In this document: positions 1-6,416 of the stretch, piece after piece
How positions within the stretch are numbered: the stretch's first letter is position 1
Layout of the letters: every line of letters begins with the position of its first letter
Source: Oscillospiraceae bacterium
GTDB taxonomy: Bacteria > Bacillota > Clostridia > Oscillospirales > Oscillospiraceae
Reading direction: 5' to 3'
Assembly (NCBI GenBank): GCA_031266955.1
Contig: JAISAA010000253.1
Coordinates: forward strand, 1-13,243
DNA length: 13,243 bases
Position numbers and translations under genes: made by a program
Notes under the pieces: generated by a model
What the model was told of the DNA's origin: nothing
The model's database searches: none
Seen by the model: only the letters and a program-made list of their open reading frames with translations

Positions 1-75
1 CTTGCGCTGCAACGCTTTTTTCTCTCTGAAAATTGATTTTCGGTCGCGTTCCGCGCCACTCGCCGTCCAAAAACG

Positions 76-97
76 CCTTGCGCCGCAAGGGATTTTT
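76..97 (+). terminator. Putative rho-independent terminator
   Basis: A perfect 6-bp stem, CCTTGC (76-81) with GCAAGG (85-90) around a GCC loop, is followed by GATTTTT ending at 97. Stem plus T-run fits an intrinsic terminator reading rightwards, presumably for a gene lying left of the window. Positions 2-21 carry a similar but imperfect sequence (CTTGCGCTGCAA, then a T-run), so the pair may instead be two copies of a short repeat. Confidence 0.45.
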
Positions 98-102
98 GGG
101 CC

Positions 103-130
103 ATGTAACACTTTATATAGACTGTTACAT
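103..130. repeat. Operator-like inverted repeat ATGTAACA/TGTTACAT
   Basis: Two perfect 8-base arms (103-110 and 123-130) are separated by 12 bases containing TTTATATAG. The half-site centres are 20 bp apart, about two helical turns, which would suit a dimeric DNA-binding protein. The nonamer ACTGTTACA of the right arm (121-129) recurs at 593-601, overlapping the -10 element of the promoter for the gene at 636. No regulator gene is visible nearby, so operator function is inference. Confidence 0.35.
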
Positions 131-254
131 CGGCTGTCGGCGTTAAATTATTGCGGCTCTTGGGATTATACTACCATAGGTGGAACGACTTTTAAACACT
201 TATTTTGATTTTTTCGACAGATTTTTCTTGCGGACGGAGTCGCCGCTTTGCGGC

Positions 255-283
255 GTGGGGGCGACCGGGACGGTCGCCCCCAC
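255..283. repeat. Perfect 13-bp stem palindrome with 3-base loop
   Basis: GTGGGGGCGACCG (255-267) is exactly complementary to CGGTCGCCCCCAC (271-283) around GGA. No T-run follows on either strand, so it is not a standard terminator. GGCGAC/GTCGCC stems also appear in the palindrome at 12745-12764, which suggests related dispersed elements. Confidence 0.6.
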
Positions 284-474
284 AGGACGGGGAATCGCCG
301 TGACGGGGGCAACCGCACCTCCCGTTTGCACAGCAGGGCGGCAGCGAAACGCGCAGATTCGCGTGTTGACAACAGAGCGCCATCGCACCACGCCCCCCGA
401 TACAGTCCGCAAATGACAGCGGTGCGCCCATCTACTGCAAACAACCCCCGTAAGCCCCCGCGATTCAGAGGATT

Positions 475-532
475 CCAAAGGACACCTCCTTTGGCGGTTC
501 TTTCCCCCATTTCTTTCCGCAAAGAAATGGGG
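475..532. repeat. Double-hairpin intergenic element
   Basis: There are two adjacent perfect palindromes. The first is CCAAAGGA (475-482) with TCCTTTGG (487-494), 8-bp stem and 4-base loop. The second is CCCCATTTCTTT (505-516) with AAAGAAATGGGG (521-532), 12-bp stem and 4-base loop. Two perfect stems 10 bases apart in a non-coding stretch suggest a REP- or MITE-like repeat unit. A copy count across the host genome would settle this. Confidence 0.6.
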
Positions 533-566
533 CGCCGCGCCGCGCAGGCGCAACCGCATTTCCCTA

Positions 567-595
567 TTGAAAACCCGCCCCGGCATCGCTATACT
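567..595 (+). promoter_or_regulatory. Sigma-A type promoter for the SDR gene
   Basis: TTGAAA at 567-572 and TATACT at 590-595 are separated by exactly 17 bases, placing the transcript start near 602 and leaving a leader of about 34 bases. The leader contains the GGAGGT ribosome binding site at 624-629. TATAAT at 616-621 looks better as a -10 by itself but would start transcription inside the ribosome binding site. Confidence 0.7.
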
Positions 596-635
596 GTTAC
601 AAGCGGAACAAATACTATAATACGGAGGTAACAAA

Positions 636-1604
636 ATGCAAAATCTACAGGGAAAAACCGCGTTTGTCACAGGCGGCGCGAGCGGGATCGGGCTCGGTAT
701 CGCCAAGGCCTGCGGCAGGGCGGGGATGAATGTCGTCATCGCCGATTTACGTCAGGCGCTGATCGACGAAACGGTGAAATGGTTCGGCGAGAAAGGCTAT
801 TCCGCCCACGGGATACGCCTTGACGTGACGAACCGCGAGGCGTACGCAAAGGCCGCCGACGAGGCCGAACGCGTTTTCGGGAAAATACACGTTCTCGTCA
901 ACAACGCGGGCGTGGAGGTCGGCTCCGCAAAGCTCTGGGACTTCACGTACAAGGACATCGACTTCATAACGGGCGTGAATTTCCTCGGCATCCTAAACGG
1001 CATAAAGACGATAGTGCCTCGCATTTTGGCGCACGGCGAGGAAGGGCACGTTGTTTCGACGGCGTCGATGTCCGGCGTGTCGGTAGTCCCCGGCGCGGGA
1101 CTTTACTGCGCTACAAAGGGCGGCGTTATCGCGATGATGGAAACGCTCGCGTCCGACCTCACGGGGACGGCAGTCGGCGCGTCCGCGTTCTGCCCCGGCC
1201 CCGTGCAGACGAATTTTGCCGCGAACTCGACGCAGGTTCGCCCCGAAGGCCTGAAAAATGATGCGTCAGCCGCCGCCGCGCCCCCGCCGCCTCCCACGCC
1301 GACGGGCGACTCACACACCGCGGGCTTCGTCGCGCCGCCGATGCCGGACTTCTCAAAGGCGCTGATATCGCCGGAGGAAGCGGGAGAGCGCGTTGTGCGC
1401 GGCATACGCCGCGGCGACTTGTACATTATGACGCATCCTGAATTCGCGGGCAGCGTTTCGGCCAAAAACGGCGCGATGCTCCGTAGCTTCCCCGACGAGC
1501 CGTCCGACCCCGAGCGCGTGAATATTTTTGAAAACTTCTTCACGTTTTTGACGAAAAATCCGATCTACGACGCGCAGACGACCCCCGGCCCGCTGGAGCT
1601 GTAA
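636..1604 (+). CDS. Short-chain dehydrogenase/reductase (SDR) with proline-rich insert
   Basis: This 322-residue protein is a classical NAD(P)-dependent oxidoreductase of unknown substrate. The Rossmann motif TGGASGIG is at residues 12-19. An Asp at 37, at the end of the second strand, favours NAD(H). NNAG is at 89-92, and the catalytic tetrad is N115, S144, Y157 and K161 (YxxxK), followed by a PG motif. Classical SDRs are about 250 residues. The excess here is an Ala/Pro-rich low-complexity stretch at about 210-240, just after the PG motif where the substrate loop normally lies, and a C-terminal extension. The ATG start follows GGAGGT by 6 bases. The gene has its own promoter and terminator and appears monocistronic. 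The enzyme class is secure; the substrate cannot be read from sequence. Confidence 0.9.
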   Translation: MQNLQGKTAFVTGGASGIGLGIAKACGRAGMNVVIADLRQALIDETVKWFGEKGYSAHGIRLDVTNREAYAKAADEAERVFGKIHVLVNNAGVEVGSAKLWDFTYKDIDFITGVNFLGILNGIKTIVPRILAHGEEGHVVSTASMSGVSVVPGAGLYCATKGGVIAMMETLASDLTGTAVGASAFCPGPVQTNFAANSTQVRPEGLKNDASAAAAPPPPPTPTGDSHTAGFVAPPMPDFSKALISPEEAGERVVRGIRRGDLYIMTHPEFAGSVSAKNGAMLRSFPDEPSDPERVNIFENFFTFLTKNPIYDAQTTPGPLEL

Positions 1605-1624
1605 AAAATACCGCAGATCAAATG

Positions 1625-1659
1625 ATCCCCCGCGCCGCTGAAACGGCGCGGGGGATTTT
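1625..1659 (+). terminator. Rho-independent terminator after the SDR gene
   Basis: A perfect 13-bp, very GC-rich stem (1625-1637 with 1644-1656) closes a CTGAAA loop and runs into TTTT at 1656-1659. It lies 21 bases after the SDR stop codon, so it should separate that transcript from the next gene. Confidence 0.88.
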
Positions 1660-1720
1660 GCCGGATACGCTCGCGCTTTCACGGACAAAAACAGGCTGAA
1701 AACGAATTTACTCATTTGCC

Positions 1721-1749
1721 TTGCCTTGAACGGCGAAGTATGGTAAAGT
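1721..1749 (+). promoter_or_regulatory. Weak putative promoter for the E2-like gene
   Basis: TTGCCT (1721-1726) and TAAAGT (1744-1749) are 17 bases apart. The hexamers are only moderate matches, but the strong terminator upstream implies that a promoter must lie in this gap. Confidence 0.35.
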
Positions 1750-1761
1750 GTATGTGCCGAC

Positions 1762-1781
1762 AGGAGGCGAATAGGAGGCGA
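1762..1781 (+). promoter_or_regulatory. Tandem duplicated Shine-Dalgarno sequence
   Basis: The nonamer AGGAGGCGA occurs twice, at 1762-1770 and 1773-1781, with an 11-base period. The second copy is spaced 7 bases from the ATG at 1786 and is the functional match. The first is too far away to direct that start and may be a duplication or a standby ribosome site. Confidence 0.6.
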
Positions 1782-1785
1782 TATA

Positions 1786-2670
1786 ATGCCTGAAGCGAAC
1801 AGGGTCAAAAAACGCCGCGGGGATCGCACGGACGGGCGATGGCTCCGCACACTTGACTCGTATCACGTAATGCCGTCTTACATTATGGTAAAGCGCAACG
1901 ACGCGAGCAATTACTTTTCCGACAGTATAGAGGTCACGGATATCGACCGGTATCTTCGCAAAAAGCGGGCGGACGGTATGGCGGGGCTCGGTATTCTGCA
2001 CGTCGTCGCGGCGGCTTACGTGCGTATGGCGGCGAAGTATCCGGGAGTGAACCGCTTTGTATCGGGGCAGCGGGTGTTCGCGAGGCATGGCGTGGAGCTT
2101 GTTATGACGGTGAAGTCCGATTTGAAGATCGAGGCGCCCGAGACCTCGATAAAAGTCCGGCTGGAGCTCACGGATACGATAGGCGAGGTTTTTGAAAAGG
2201 TAAACGCGCAGATCGAGAGGGTGAAAAACAAGGACAAAACGAGTACGGACGCCGTCGCGGGCTCGCTAGTCAAATTTCCGAGGCTGTTTCTGAAATTCGC
2301 AATGTTTATGCTCAATCTGCTCGACTATTTCGGAAAAATGCCAAAGGCGGTGTTAGAGGCGAGCCCGTTTCACGGGTCGGTCATCATAACCGACCTCGGG
2401 TCTATCGGCTTGCCGCCGATATATCACCATCTGTACAACTTCGGCAATCTGCCGCTGTTCATCTCGCTCGGCACGAAGCGCCGCGAGGTCGAGGCGCAGA
2501 AGGACGGCGCCGTCGCGGAGCGCAAATACCTCGATTACACGCTCGTCGCGGACGAGCGGATCGCCGACGGCTTCTACTTCTCGCAGGTATACCGCTACTT
2601 TAAGGCGATATTAAAAACCCCGGAGGTGCTTGACAGCCCGCCGGACGAGGTCATACGGGATATAGACTGA
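1786..2670 (+). CDS. 2-oxoacid dehydrogenase E2-like acyltransferase domain protein, no lipoyl domain
   Basis: This 294-residue protein consists essentially of one chloramphenicol-acetyltransferase/E2 catalytic fold. It has no N-terminal lipoyl or peripheral-subunit binding domain, so it cannot be an ordinary E2 of a pyruvate dehydrogenase complex. The signature regions are a SPFHGSVIITDLGSIGLPPIYHH stretch near 193-215 (written here in parts: SPFHGS, then TDLGSIG, then PPIYHH) and DERIADG at 256-262. That last motif corresponds to the E2 catalytic DHRxxDG, with the catalytic His replaced by Glu. A hydrophobic amphipathic segment precedes it at about 165-185. Such stand-alone proteins are common in Clostridia and have no firm function. 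No E1 or E3 genes lie nearby. The ATG has an AGGAGG 7 bases upstream. Confidence 0.75.
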   Translation: MPEANRVKKRRGDRTDGRWLRTLDSYHVMPSYIMVKRNDASNYFSDSIEVTDIDRYLRKKRADGMAGLGILHVVAAAYVRMAAKYPGVNRFVSGQRVFARHGVELVMTVKSDLKIEAPETSIKVRLELTDTIGEVFEKVNAQIERVKNKDKTSTDAVAGSLVKFPRLFLKFAMFMLNLLDYFGKMPKAVLEASPFHGSVIITDLGSIGLPPIYHHLYNFGNLPLFISLGTKRREVEAQKDGAVAERKYLDYTLVADERIADGFYFSQVYRYFKAILKTPEVLDSPPDEVIRDID

Positions 2671-2711
2671 CGGGGTACAGGCTGGAATAGCCCGGCTTGC
2701 CCGTTCATACG

Positions 2712-2739
2712 TTGTTTCAAGAAGACTTTGCCGTTTAAT
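2712..2739 (+). promoter_or_regulatory. Putative promoter for the cwlD-radA operon
   Basis: TTGTTT (2712-2717) and TTTAAT (2734-2739) are 16 bases apart in the 97-base gap before the amidase gene, giving a leader of about 22 bases. The match is moderate. Readthrough from the E2-like gene is also possible, since no terminator is visible in the gap. Confidence 0.35.
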
Positions 2740-2767
2740 CTGTTGTAGTATCAGGAGGCTTGCGCTT

Positions 2768-3520
2768 ATGAAGAGAATACTTTCGGCGGCGCTCGCGCTG
2801 CTGTTGCTGCTCGCGGCGGCGTTCGTCGTATTCCGCCGCCCGTGGAGAGGCGGATATAAAGCCGTGCGGACGGTCTCGGACAAGGCGGCGCTGACGCTCA
2901 TAATAGACGCGGGGCACGGCGGAGAGGACGGCGGGGCAGTTTCCCCGTCCGGGCTCGCGGAGAGCGGCGTAAATCTCGATATCGCGATGAGGATAGACGC
3001 GCTCGCCGCGTTTTTCGGTGTGAAAACGGTGATGACGCGCGAATCGGAGGAGATAGCTTACTCAGACGCCGCCGACACGACGAGAGAGCGCAAGACGGAG
3101 GACCAGCGCGCGCGGCTTGAACTGATCCGCTCCGTCCCGAACGCCGTGTTCATCAGCATACATCAAAACGAATACACAACTCAGCAGCCCTTCGGCGCCC
3201 AAGCGCTGTACGCGCCGACGGAGGGCAGCCGAGAGCTCGCTCTGGAGCTTCAGGAGCTGCTGATATCGTCGCTCGACACGACGAACCGCCGCGCCGCGGC
3301 GCAGATACAGGACACGATTTTTCTGATGAACAGCTTAGACTGTCCCGCCGTGTTAATTGAATGCGCGTTTTTATCGAATCCCGGCGACGAGGCGAAGCTC
3401 CGCACGGAGGAATACAGATTAAAGCTCGCAGCCGTGATAACGGCGGGATTTTTGCAAAACCGCGGCGAGCTTTCGGCGATTTACGGTTTATACGATCACG
3501 ATTTGGAGGCGAAAGAGTGA
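2768..3520 (+). CDS. cwlD: N-acetylmuramoyl-L-alanine amidase, CwlD-like (Amidase_3)
   Basis: This 250-residue zinc amidase cleaves the bond between N-acetylmuramic acid and L-alanine in peptidoglycan. Residues 4-22 form a hydrophobic signal or anchor segment after a KR pair, so the enzyme acts outside the membrane. The Amidase_3 signatures are complete: DAGHGG with H50, E65, SIHQN with H132, and IECAFLSN with catalytic E198. There is no cell-wall-binding repeat, so length and architecture fit CwlD, which helps make muramic delta-lactam in the spore cortex. That role is inferred from the family. The start codon follows AGGAGG (2753-2758) by 9 bases. The stop codon overlaps the radA start, so the two are translationally coupled. 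A vegetative Amidase_3 enzyme is the alternative. Confidence 0.82.
   Translation: MKRILSAALALLLLLAAAFVVFRRPWRGGYKAVRTVSDKAALTLIIDAGHGGEDGGAVSPSGLAESGVNLDIAMRIDALAAFFGVKTVMTRESEEIAYSDAADTTRERKTEDQRARLELIRSVPNAVFISIHQNEYTTQQPFGAQALYAPTEGSRELALELQELLISSLDTTNRRAAAQIQDTIFLMNSLDCPAVLIECAFLSNPGDEAKLRTEEYRLKLAAVITAGFLQNRGELSAIYGLYDHDLEAKE
3505..3509 (+). promoter_or_regulatory. Ribosome binding site fixing the radA GTG start
   Basis: GGAGG sits 7 bases before GTG at 3517. The GTGA overlap joins the radA start and the amidase stop codon. This places the true radA start here rather than at the in-frame ATG at 3361, which would add 52 residues absent from the RadA family. Confidence 0.85.
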
Positions 3521-4944
3521 AAGCGAAAAAGGTATTTTACTGTACGCAGTGCGGAAACGAGCTTCACTCGTGGCAGGGACAGTGTCCCGCGTGCCGGGAG
3601 TGGAACACGATAGTCGAGGCGCCGTCCGAGGGAAAGGGCGCGCGCGGCGTGTTGGCAAGAGGCGCGGCGGCGCGGGGAGCGTCGGAACGCGGCGGTCGGG
3701 CGTCCGTAAAGCTGCTGCGCGAGGTGGAATACGGCGACGAGGCGCGATTATCCACAGGTATGGCGGAGCTGGACCGCGTGCTCGGCGGCGGAGCGGTGAC
3801 GGGCTCGCTGATCCTCGTCGGCGGCTCGCCGGGAATAGGGAAGTCCACGCTGCTTTTGCAGATATGCGAGTTTTTGTCTAAAAACCGCCGCGTGCTGTAC
3901 GTATCAGGCGAGGAATCCGAGCGCCAGCTTAAAATGCGCGCCGAGCGGCTCGGCGTGAATGACGGCAATATGTATCTGCTCACCGAGACGGATATAAACG
4001 AGGTGCTCGCCGCCGCGGACGAAACGGCGCCCGACATTCTGATAGCCGACTCGATACAGACGATGTACGATCCGGAAAATTCCTCCGCGCCCGGCGGCGT
4101 CGGGCAGGTGAAGGACTGCGCGATGCGCCTGCTGCGCCTGTCAAAGTCCTCCGGTATAACGGTTTTTCTCATCGGGCACGTGAACAAGGAGGGCGCTATC
4201 GCCGGGCCTATGGTTTTAGAGCATATGGTGGACTGCGTTTTGAATTTTGAGGGCGAGCCGCGGACAAGCTTTCGCATACTGCGCGCGCGGAAAAACCGCT
4301 TCGGCTCTACGAATGAGATCGGCGTGTTTGAAATGCTATCTACAGGGCTGCGCGAGGTCGCCAATCCGTCTGAGCAGCTTCTCTCCGGTCGGCCATTGAA
4401 TACGCCGGGAACGTGCGTGACCTGCGTTATGGAGGGCTCCCGCCCGATACTCGCGGAGATACAGGCGCTTGTCGCGCCGAGCACGACGGGAGTTCCGCGC
4501 CGCAACACGACGGGGCTCGACCACAACCGCGCGATGATGTTGCTCGCCGTGCTCGAAAAGCGCGGCGGACTGCGCGTCGGCGCGTGCGACGCCTATCTTA
4601 ACGTCGTCGGCGGCCTCGAGCTTGAGGACCCGGGAGCGGACTTGGCGACGGTGCTCGCGCTCGCCTCGGCCTATCGGGATATTCCGCTCGGGGACGATTT
4701 GGCGGCGGTAGGCGAGGTCGGACTGACGGGTGAGCTGCGGGCCGCGCCGCAGACCGGACTGCGCGCCGCCGAGGCCGCGCGGCTCGGCTTCCGGCGGCTG
4801 ATTTTGCCGCGCGGGACGGAGATCGCGCCGCCGCGCGGTCTTGAGCTCATATATGTCAAAAATATAACGCAGGCGCTGGGTGTGCTGAACGCCGGGCAGC
4901 AAGATATGAAAAACGTATCGAAAAACGAGGGGAGTGGATCATAA
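3517..4944 (+). CDS. radA: DNA repair protein RadA (Sms)
   Basis: This 475-residue protein is a RecA-related ATPase that drives branch migration in homologous recombination. Domains in order: an N-terminal C4 zinc finger with C9, C12, C23 and C26; a basic, Ala/Gly/Arg-rich linker at about 38-62; the RecA-like ATPase with Walker A GGSPGIGKST at 102-111; the RadA-specific KNRFG motif at 259-263; and a C-terminal Lon-protease-like domain. All diagnostic motifs are intact, and the length is close to the usual 450-460. Translation starts at GTG within the amidase stop codon. The stop is directly followed by the glycosylase ATG, so the genes form one operon. Confidence 0.96.
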   Translation: MKAKKVFYCTQCGNELHSWQGQCPACREWNTIVEAPSEGKGARGVLARGAAARGASERGGRASVKLLREVEYGDEARLSTGMAELDRVLGGGAVTGSLILVGGSPGIGKSTLLLQICEFLSKNRRVLYVSGEESERQLKMRAERLGVNDGNMYLLTETDINEVLAAADETAPDILIADSIQTMYDPENSSAPGGVGQVKDCAMRLLRLSKSSGITVFLIGHVNKEGAIAGPMVLEHMVDCVLNFEGEPRTSFRILRARKNRFGSTNEIGVFEMLSTGLREVANPSEQLLSGRPLNTPGTCVTCVMEGSRPILAEIQALVAPSTTGVPRRNTTGLDHNRAMMLLAVLEKRGGLRVGACDAYLNVVGGLELEDPGADLATVLALASAYRDIPLGDDLAAVGEVGLTGELRAAPQTGLRAAEAARLGFRRLILPRGTEIAPPRGLELIYVKNITQALGVLNAGQQDMKNVSKNEGSGS

Positions 4945-5511
4945 ATGACGTGGGACGAGCTTGAAGGAGCGTGTCAGGACTGTACAAAATGCTCGCTCTG
5001 CGAGACGCGGACAAAGCTTGTGTTCGGCGTTGGCAGCCGCGAGGCGGAGATTATGTTCGTGGGCGAGGGGCCCGGTGAAAACGAGGATTTGACGGGCGAG
5101 CCGTTCGTAGGCCGCGCGGGAAAGCTGCTCGACGATATGCTTGAAATAATCGGTCTGTCGCGCCGGAAGAATGTCTACATCACGAATATCGTGAAATGCC
5201 GCCCGCCGAACAACCGCGACCCGCTGAACGCGGAGCGAGACGCGTGTATAGACTGGCTCCGCGCGCAATATAAGCTGCTCCGCCCGAAAATAATTGTGTG
5301 CCTCGGACGGATATCCGCCGGCGTGCTGATAGGCGGCGATTTCAAAATCACGCGCGACCACGGGCGCTGGTATGAAAAAGACGACATAAAATTTATGTCG
5401 ATGTTCCACCCCGCGGCGCTCCTGCGCGACCCGACCAGACGCCCCGAGACGTTTGTAGACCTGAAAGACCTGCAAAGAGAAATTCGTGAAATATGCGAGA
5501 CGACATACTGA
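4945..5511 (+). CDS. Uracil-DNA glycosylase, family 4 (Fe-S)
   Basis: This 188-residue base-excision repair enzyme removes uracil from DNA. The four cysteines expected to hold a 4Fe-4S cluster are C13, C16, C86 and C102, in the spacing typical of thermophile-type family 4 enzymes. Motif A is GEGPGENED at 40-48, followed by FVGRAG at 54-59. Motif B is HPAALLR beginning at H156. Length is normal for the family. The ATG immediately follows the radA stop with no gap, with GAGGGGAG at 4927-4934 as ribosome binding site. Its place after radA suggests coordinated expression of repair genes. Family members are often annotated as phage-type DNA polymerase domain proteins; the cysteine pattern argues for the glycosylase. 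Confidence 0.93.
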   Translation: MTWDELEGACQDCTKCSLCETRTKLVFGVGSREAEIMFVGEGPGENEDLTGEPFVGRAGKLLDDMLEIIGLSRRKNVYITNIVKCRPPNNRDPLNAERDACIDWLRAQYKLLRPKIIVCLGRISAGVLIGGDFKITRDHGRWYEKDDIKFMSMFHPAALLRDPTRRPETFVDLKDLQREIREICETTY

Positions 5512-6332
5512 TCCGCGAGGCGCGCATTCGCGACGCGCCCCACATAAAACGCCTGTGGCAGCGTGTTTTCAACGATACGGACGAGGTGATAGGCGCGTTT
5601 TTCGAGGTGTATATCGACGTGCGGCTGTGCGTGCTGGCGCAAATCGGAGGGCGGCTCGCGGGACTCGGCCTGCTGCTGCCCGTCGGAGATTTTGTCACTC
5701 AGCAGTCTGCGACTCAGTGCGCGATGCTGTACGCGCTCGCGACGGAGCCGGAATTCCGCGGGCTCGGCTGCGCCTCGCTTATAACGCGCGAGCTTTTGCG
5801 CGTCGGAAAAAAGCACGGCTTCGGGCTTATCGCGCTGCGTCCCGCGTCGGACGCGCTTTTTGATTTTTACGGCAAAAACGGCTTTTATGAGACGTTTTAC
5901 TGCCGCGAATACACTGTAAAAGCTTCAGCGCTCAAAAAGACGGTGCAGAATGTGCCCGGAATAGCGCTGACGCGCGCGTCGCCGGAGGAATATTTGGCGC
6001 GGCGCGAGCTATTGCTCCGCGGCGTACCACACATAGCATTCGACAGGCGCGCGCTTGCGTTTCAGGCGCGGCTCAGCCCCGGCGGCGGGCTGTTTTTCGC
6101 CGGGGACGGCTGCGCCGCCATAGAAGCAACGGGGCAGCCGGGCGGACGCGTCCTAATAAGCGAGCTGCTCGGAGCGGACGAGGGCGCGATCATCGCCGCC
6201 GTCGCCGACGCGTTCCCCGCAAACGAATATCTGGTGCGCGCGCCGGTTCGCAAAGCAGAGTCTGAGATAACGCGTTTCGGAATGGCAAGCGCAGAGACGA
6301 TGGGGGCGTATATGGGCTTTACGTTTGGATAG
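5493..6332 (+). CDS. GNAT-family N-acetyltransferase
   Basis: This 279-residue protein has an N-terminal GNAT domain. The start IREARIRDAPHIKRLW is the usual first strand and helix. The acetyl-CoA pyrophosphate loop is EFRGLGCAS at about 87-95, in the R/Q-x-x-G-x-G/A form. An FYGKNGF motif follows near 123-129. The C-terminal half, about 140 residues, is not recognisable in detail and may be a degenerate second GNAT-like domain. The substrate is unknown. The gene begins 19 bases inside the glycosylase gene with only a weak ribosome binding site (AAAGAGAA around 5474), so it probably relies on translational coupling. It is the last gene of the run, and I see no terminator after it. Confidence 0.8.
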   Translation: MRDDILIREARIRDAPHIKRLWQRVFNDTDEVIGAFFEVYIDVRLCVLAQIGGRLAGLGLLLPVGDFVTQQSATQCAMLYALATEPEFRGLGCASLITRELLRVGKKHGFGLIALRPASDALFDFYGKNGFYETFYCREYTVKASALKKTVQNVPGIALTRASPEEYLARRELLLRGVPHIAFDRRALAFQARLSPGGGLFFAGDGCAAIEATGQPGGRVLISELLGADEGAIIAAVADAFPANEYLVRAPVRKAESEITRFGMASAETMGAYMGFTFG

Positions 6333-6367
6333 GGATTGCAGGCTATTGATTTACGATTTACAAGGTG

Positions 6368-6396
6368 TCTACAGAACATAACATAAAAATTATAAT
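6368..6396 (+). promoter_or_regulatory. Promoter for the small membrane protein gene
   Basis: TCTACA (6368-6373) and a consensus TATAAT (6391-6396) are 17 bases apart, in AT-rich DNA that contrasts with the neighbouring operon. Transcription would start near 6403, just before the ribosome binding site at 6404-6410. Confidence 0.55.
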
Positions 6397-6416
6397 GAAG
6401 CTTGAAGGAGACTAAT

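Larger units (their letters stand above)
1..635. other. Gene-free region with clustered palindromes
   Basis: I see no convincing gene in these 635 bases. Open frames exist on both strands, but they overlap one another, have Arg/Pro/Ala-rich compositions and lack ribosome binding sites. What the region does hold is a series of perfect inverted repeats at 76-90, 103-130, 255-283, 475-494 and 505-532, plus a promoter at 567-595 serving the gene at 636. The block from about 475 to 545 (two adjacent hairpins, then a GC-rich stretch) resembles dispersed intergenic elements that I recall from GC-rich gut Clostridia. That resemblance is from memory and was not checked by a search. The stretch is probably decayed or repeat-derived intergenic DNA. 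Confidence 0.6.

Noticed and set aside
2..208. 68-residue frame at the left edge
   Set aside because: It covers the terminator-like hairpin and the 103-130 inverted repeat, has no start signal, and reads like translated intergenic DNA.
616..621. Perfect TATAAT before the SDR gene
   Set aside because: Transcription would begin inside the ribosome binding site, and no -35 fits; the TTGAAA/TATACT pair at 567-595 is better placed.
166..739. Open frames of 118 and 179 residues on the minus strand and of 78 and 127 residues on the plus strand over 180-631
   Set aside because: They overlap each other, run through palindromes, have Arg/Pro/Ala-rich compositions, lack ribosome sites and show no known domain.
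3361..3516. Upstream in-frame ATG extending RadA by 52 residues
   Set aside because: The extension is the amidase gene read in another frame, while GTG at 3517 has a good ribosome site and begins right at the zinc finger.
3564..4526. 320-residue frame antisense to radA
   Set aside because: High-GC shadow of radA: Ser/Arg/Pro-rich, with no ribosome site or domain.
6402..6416. TTG start for the small membrane protein
   Set aside because: The ribosome site GAAGGAG (6404-6410) would then lie inside the gene; GTG at 6417 is correctly spaced.
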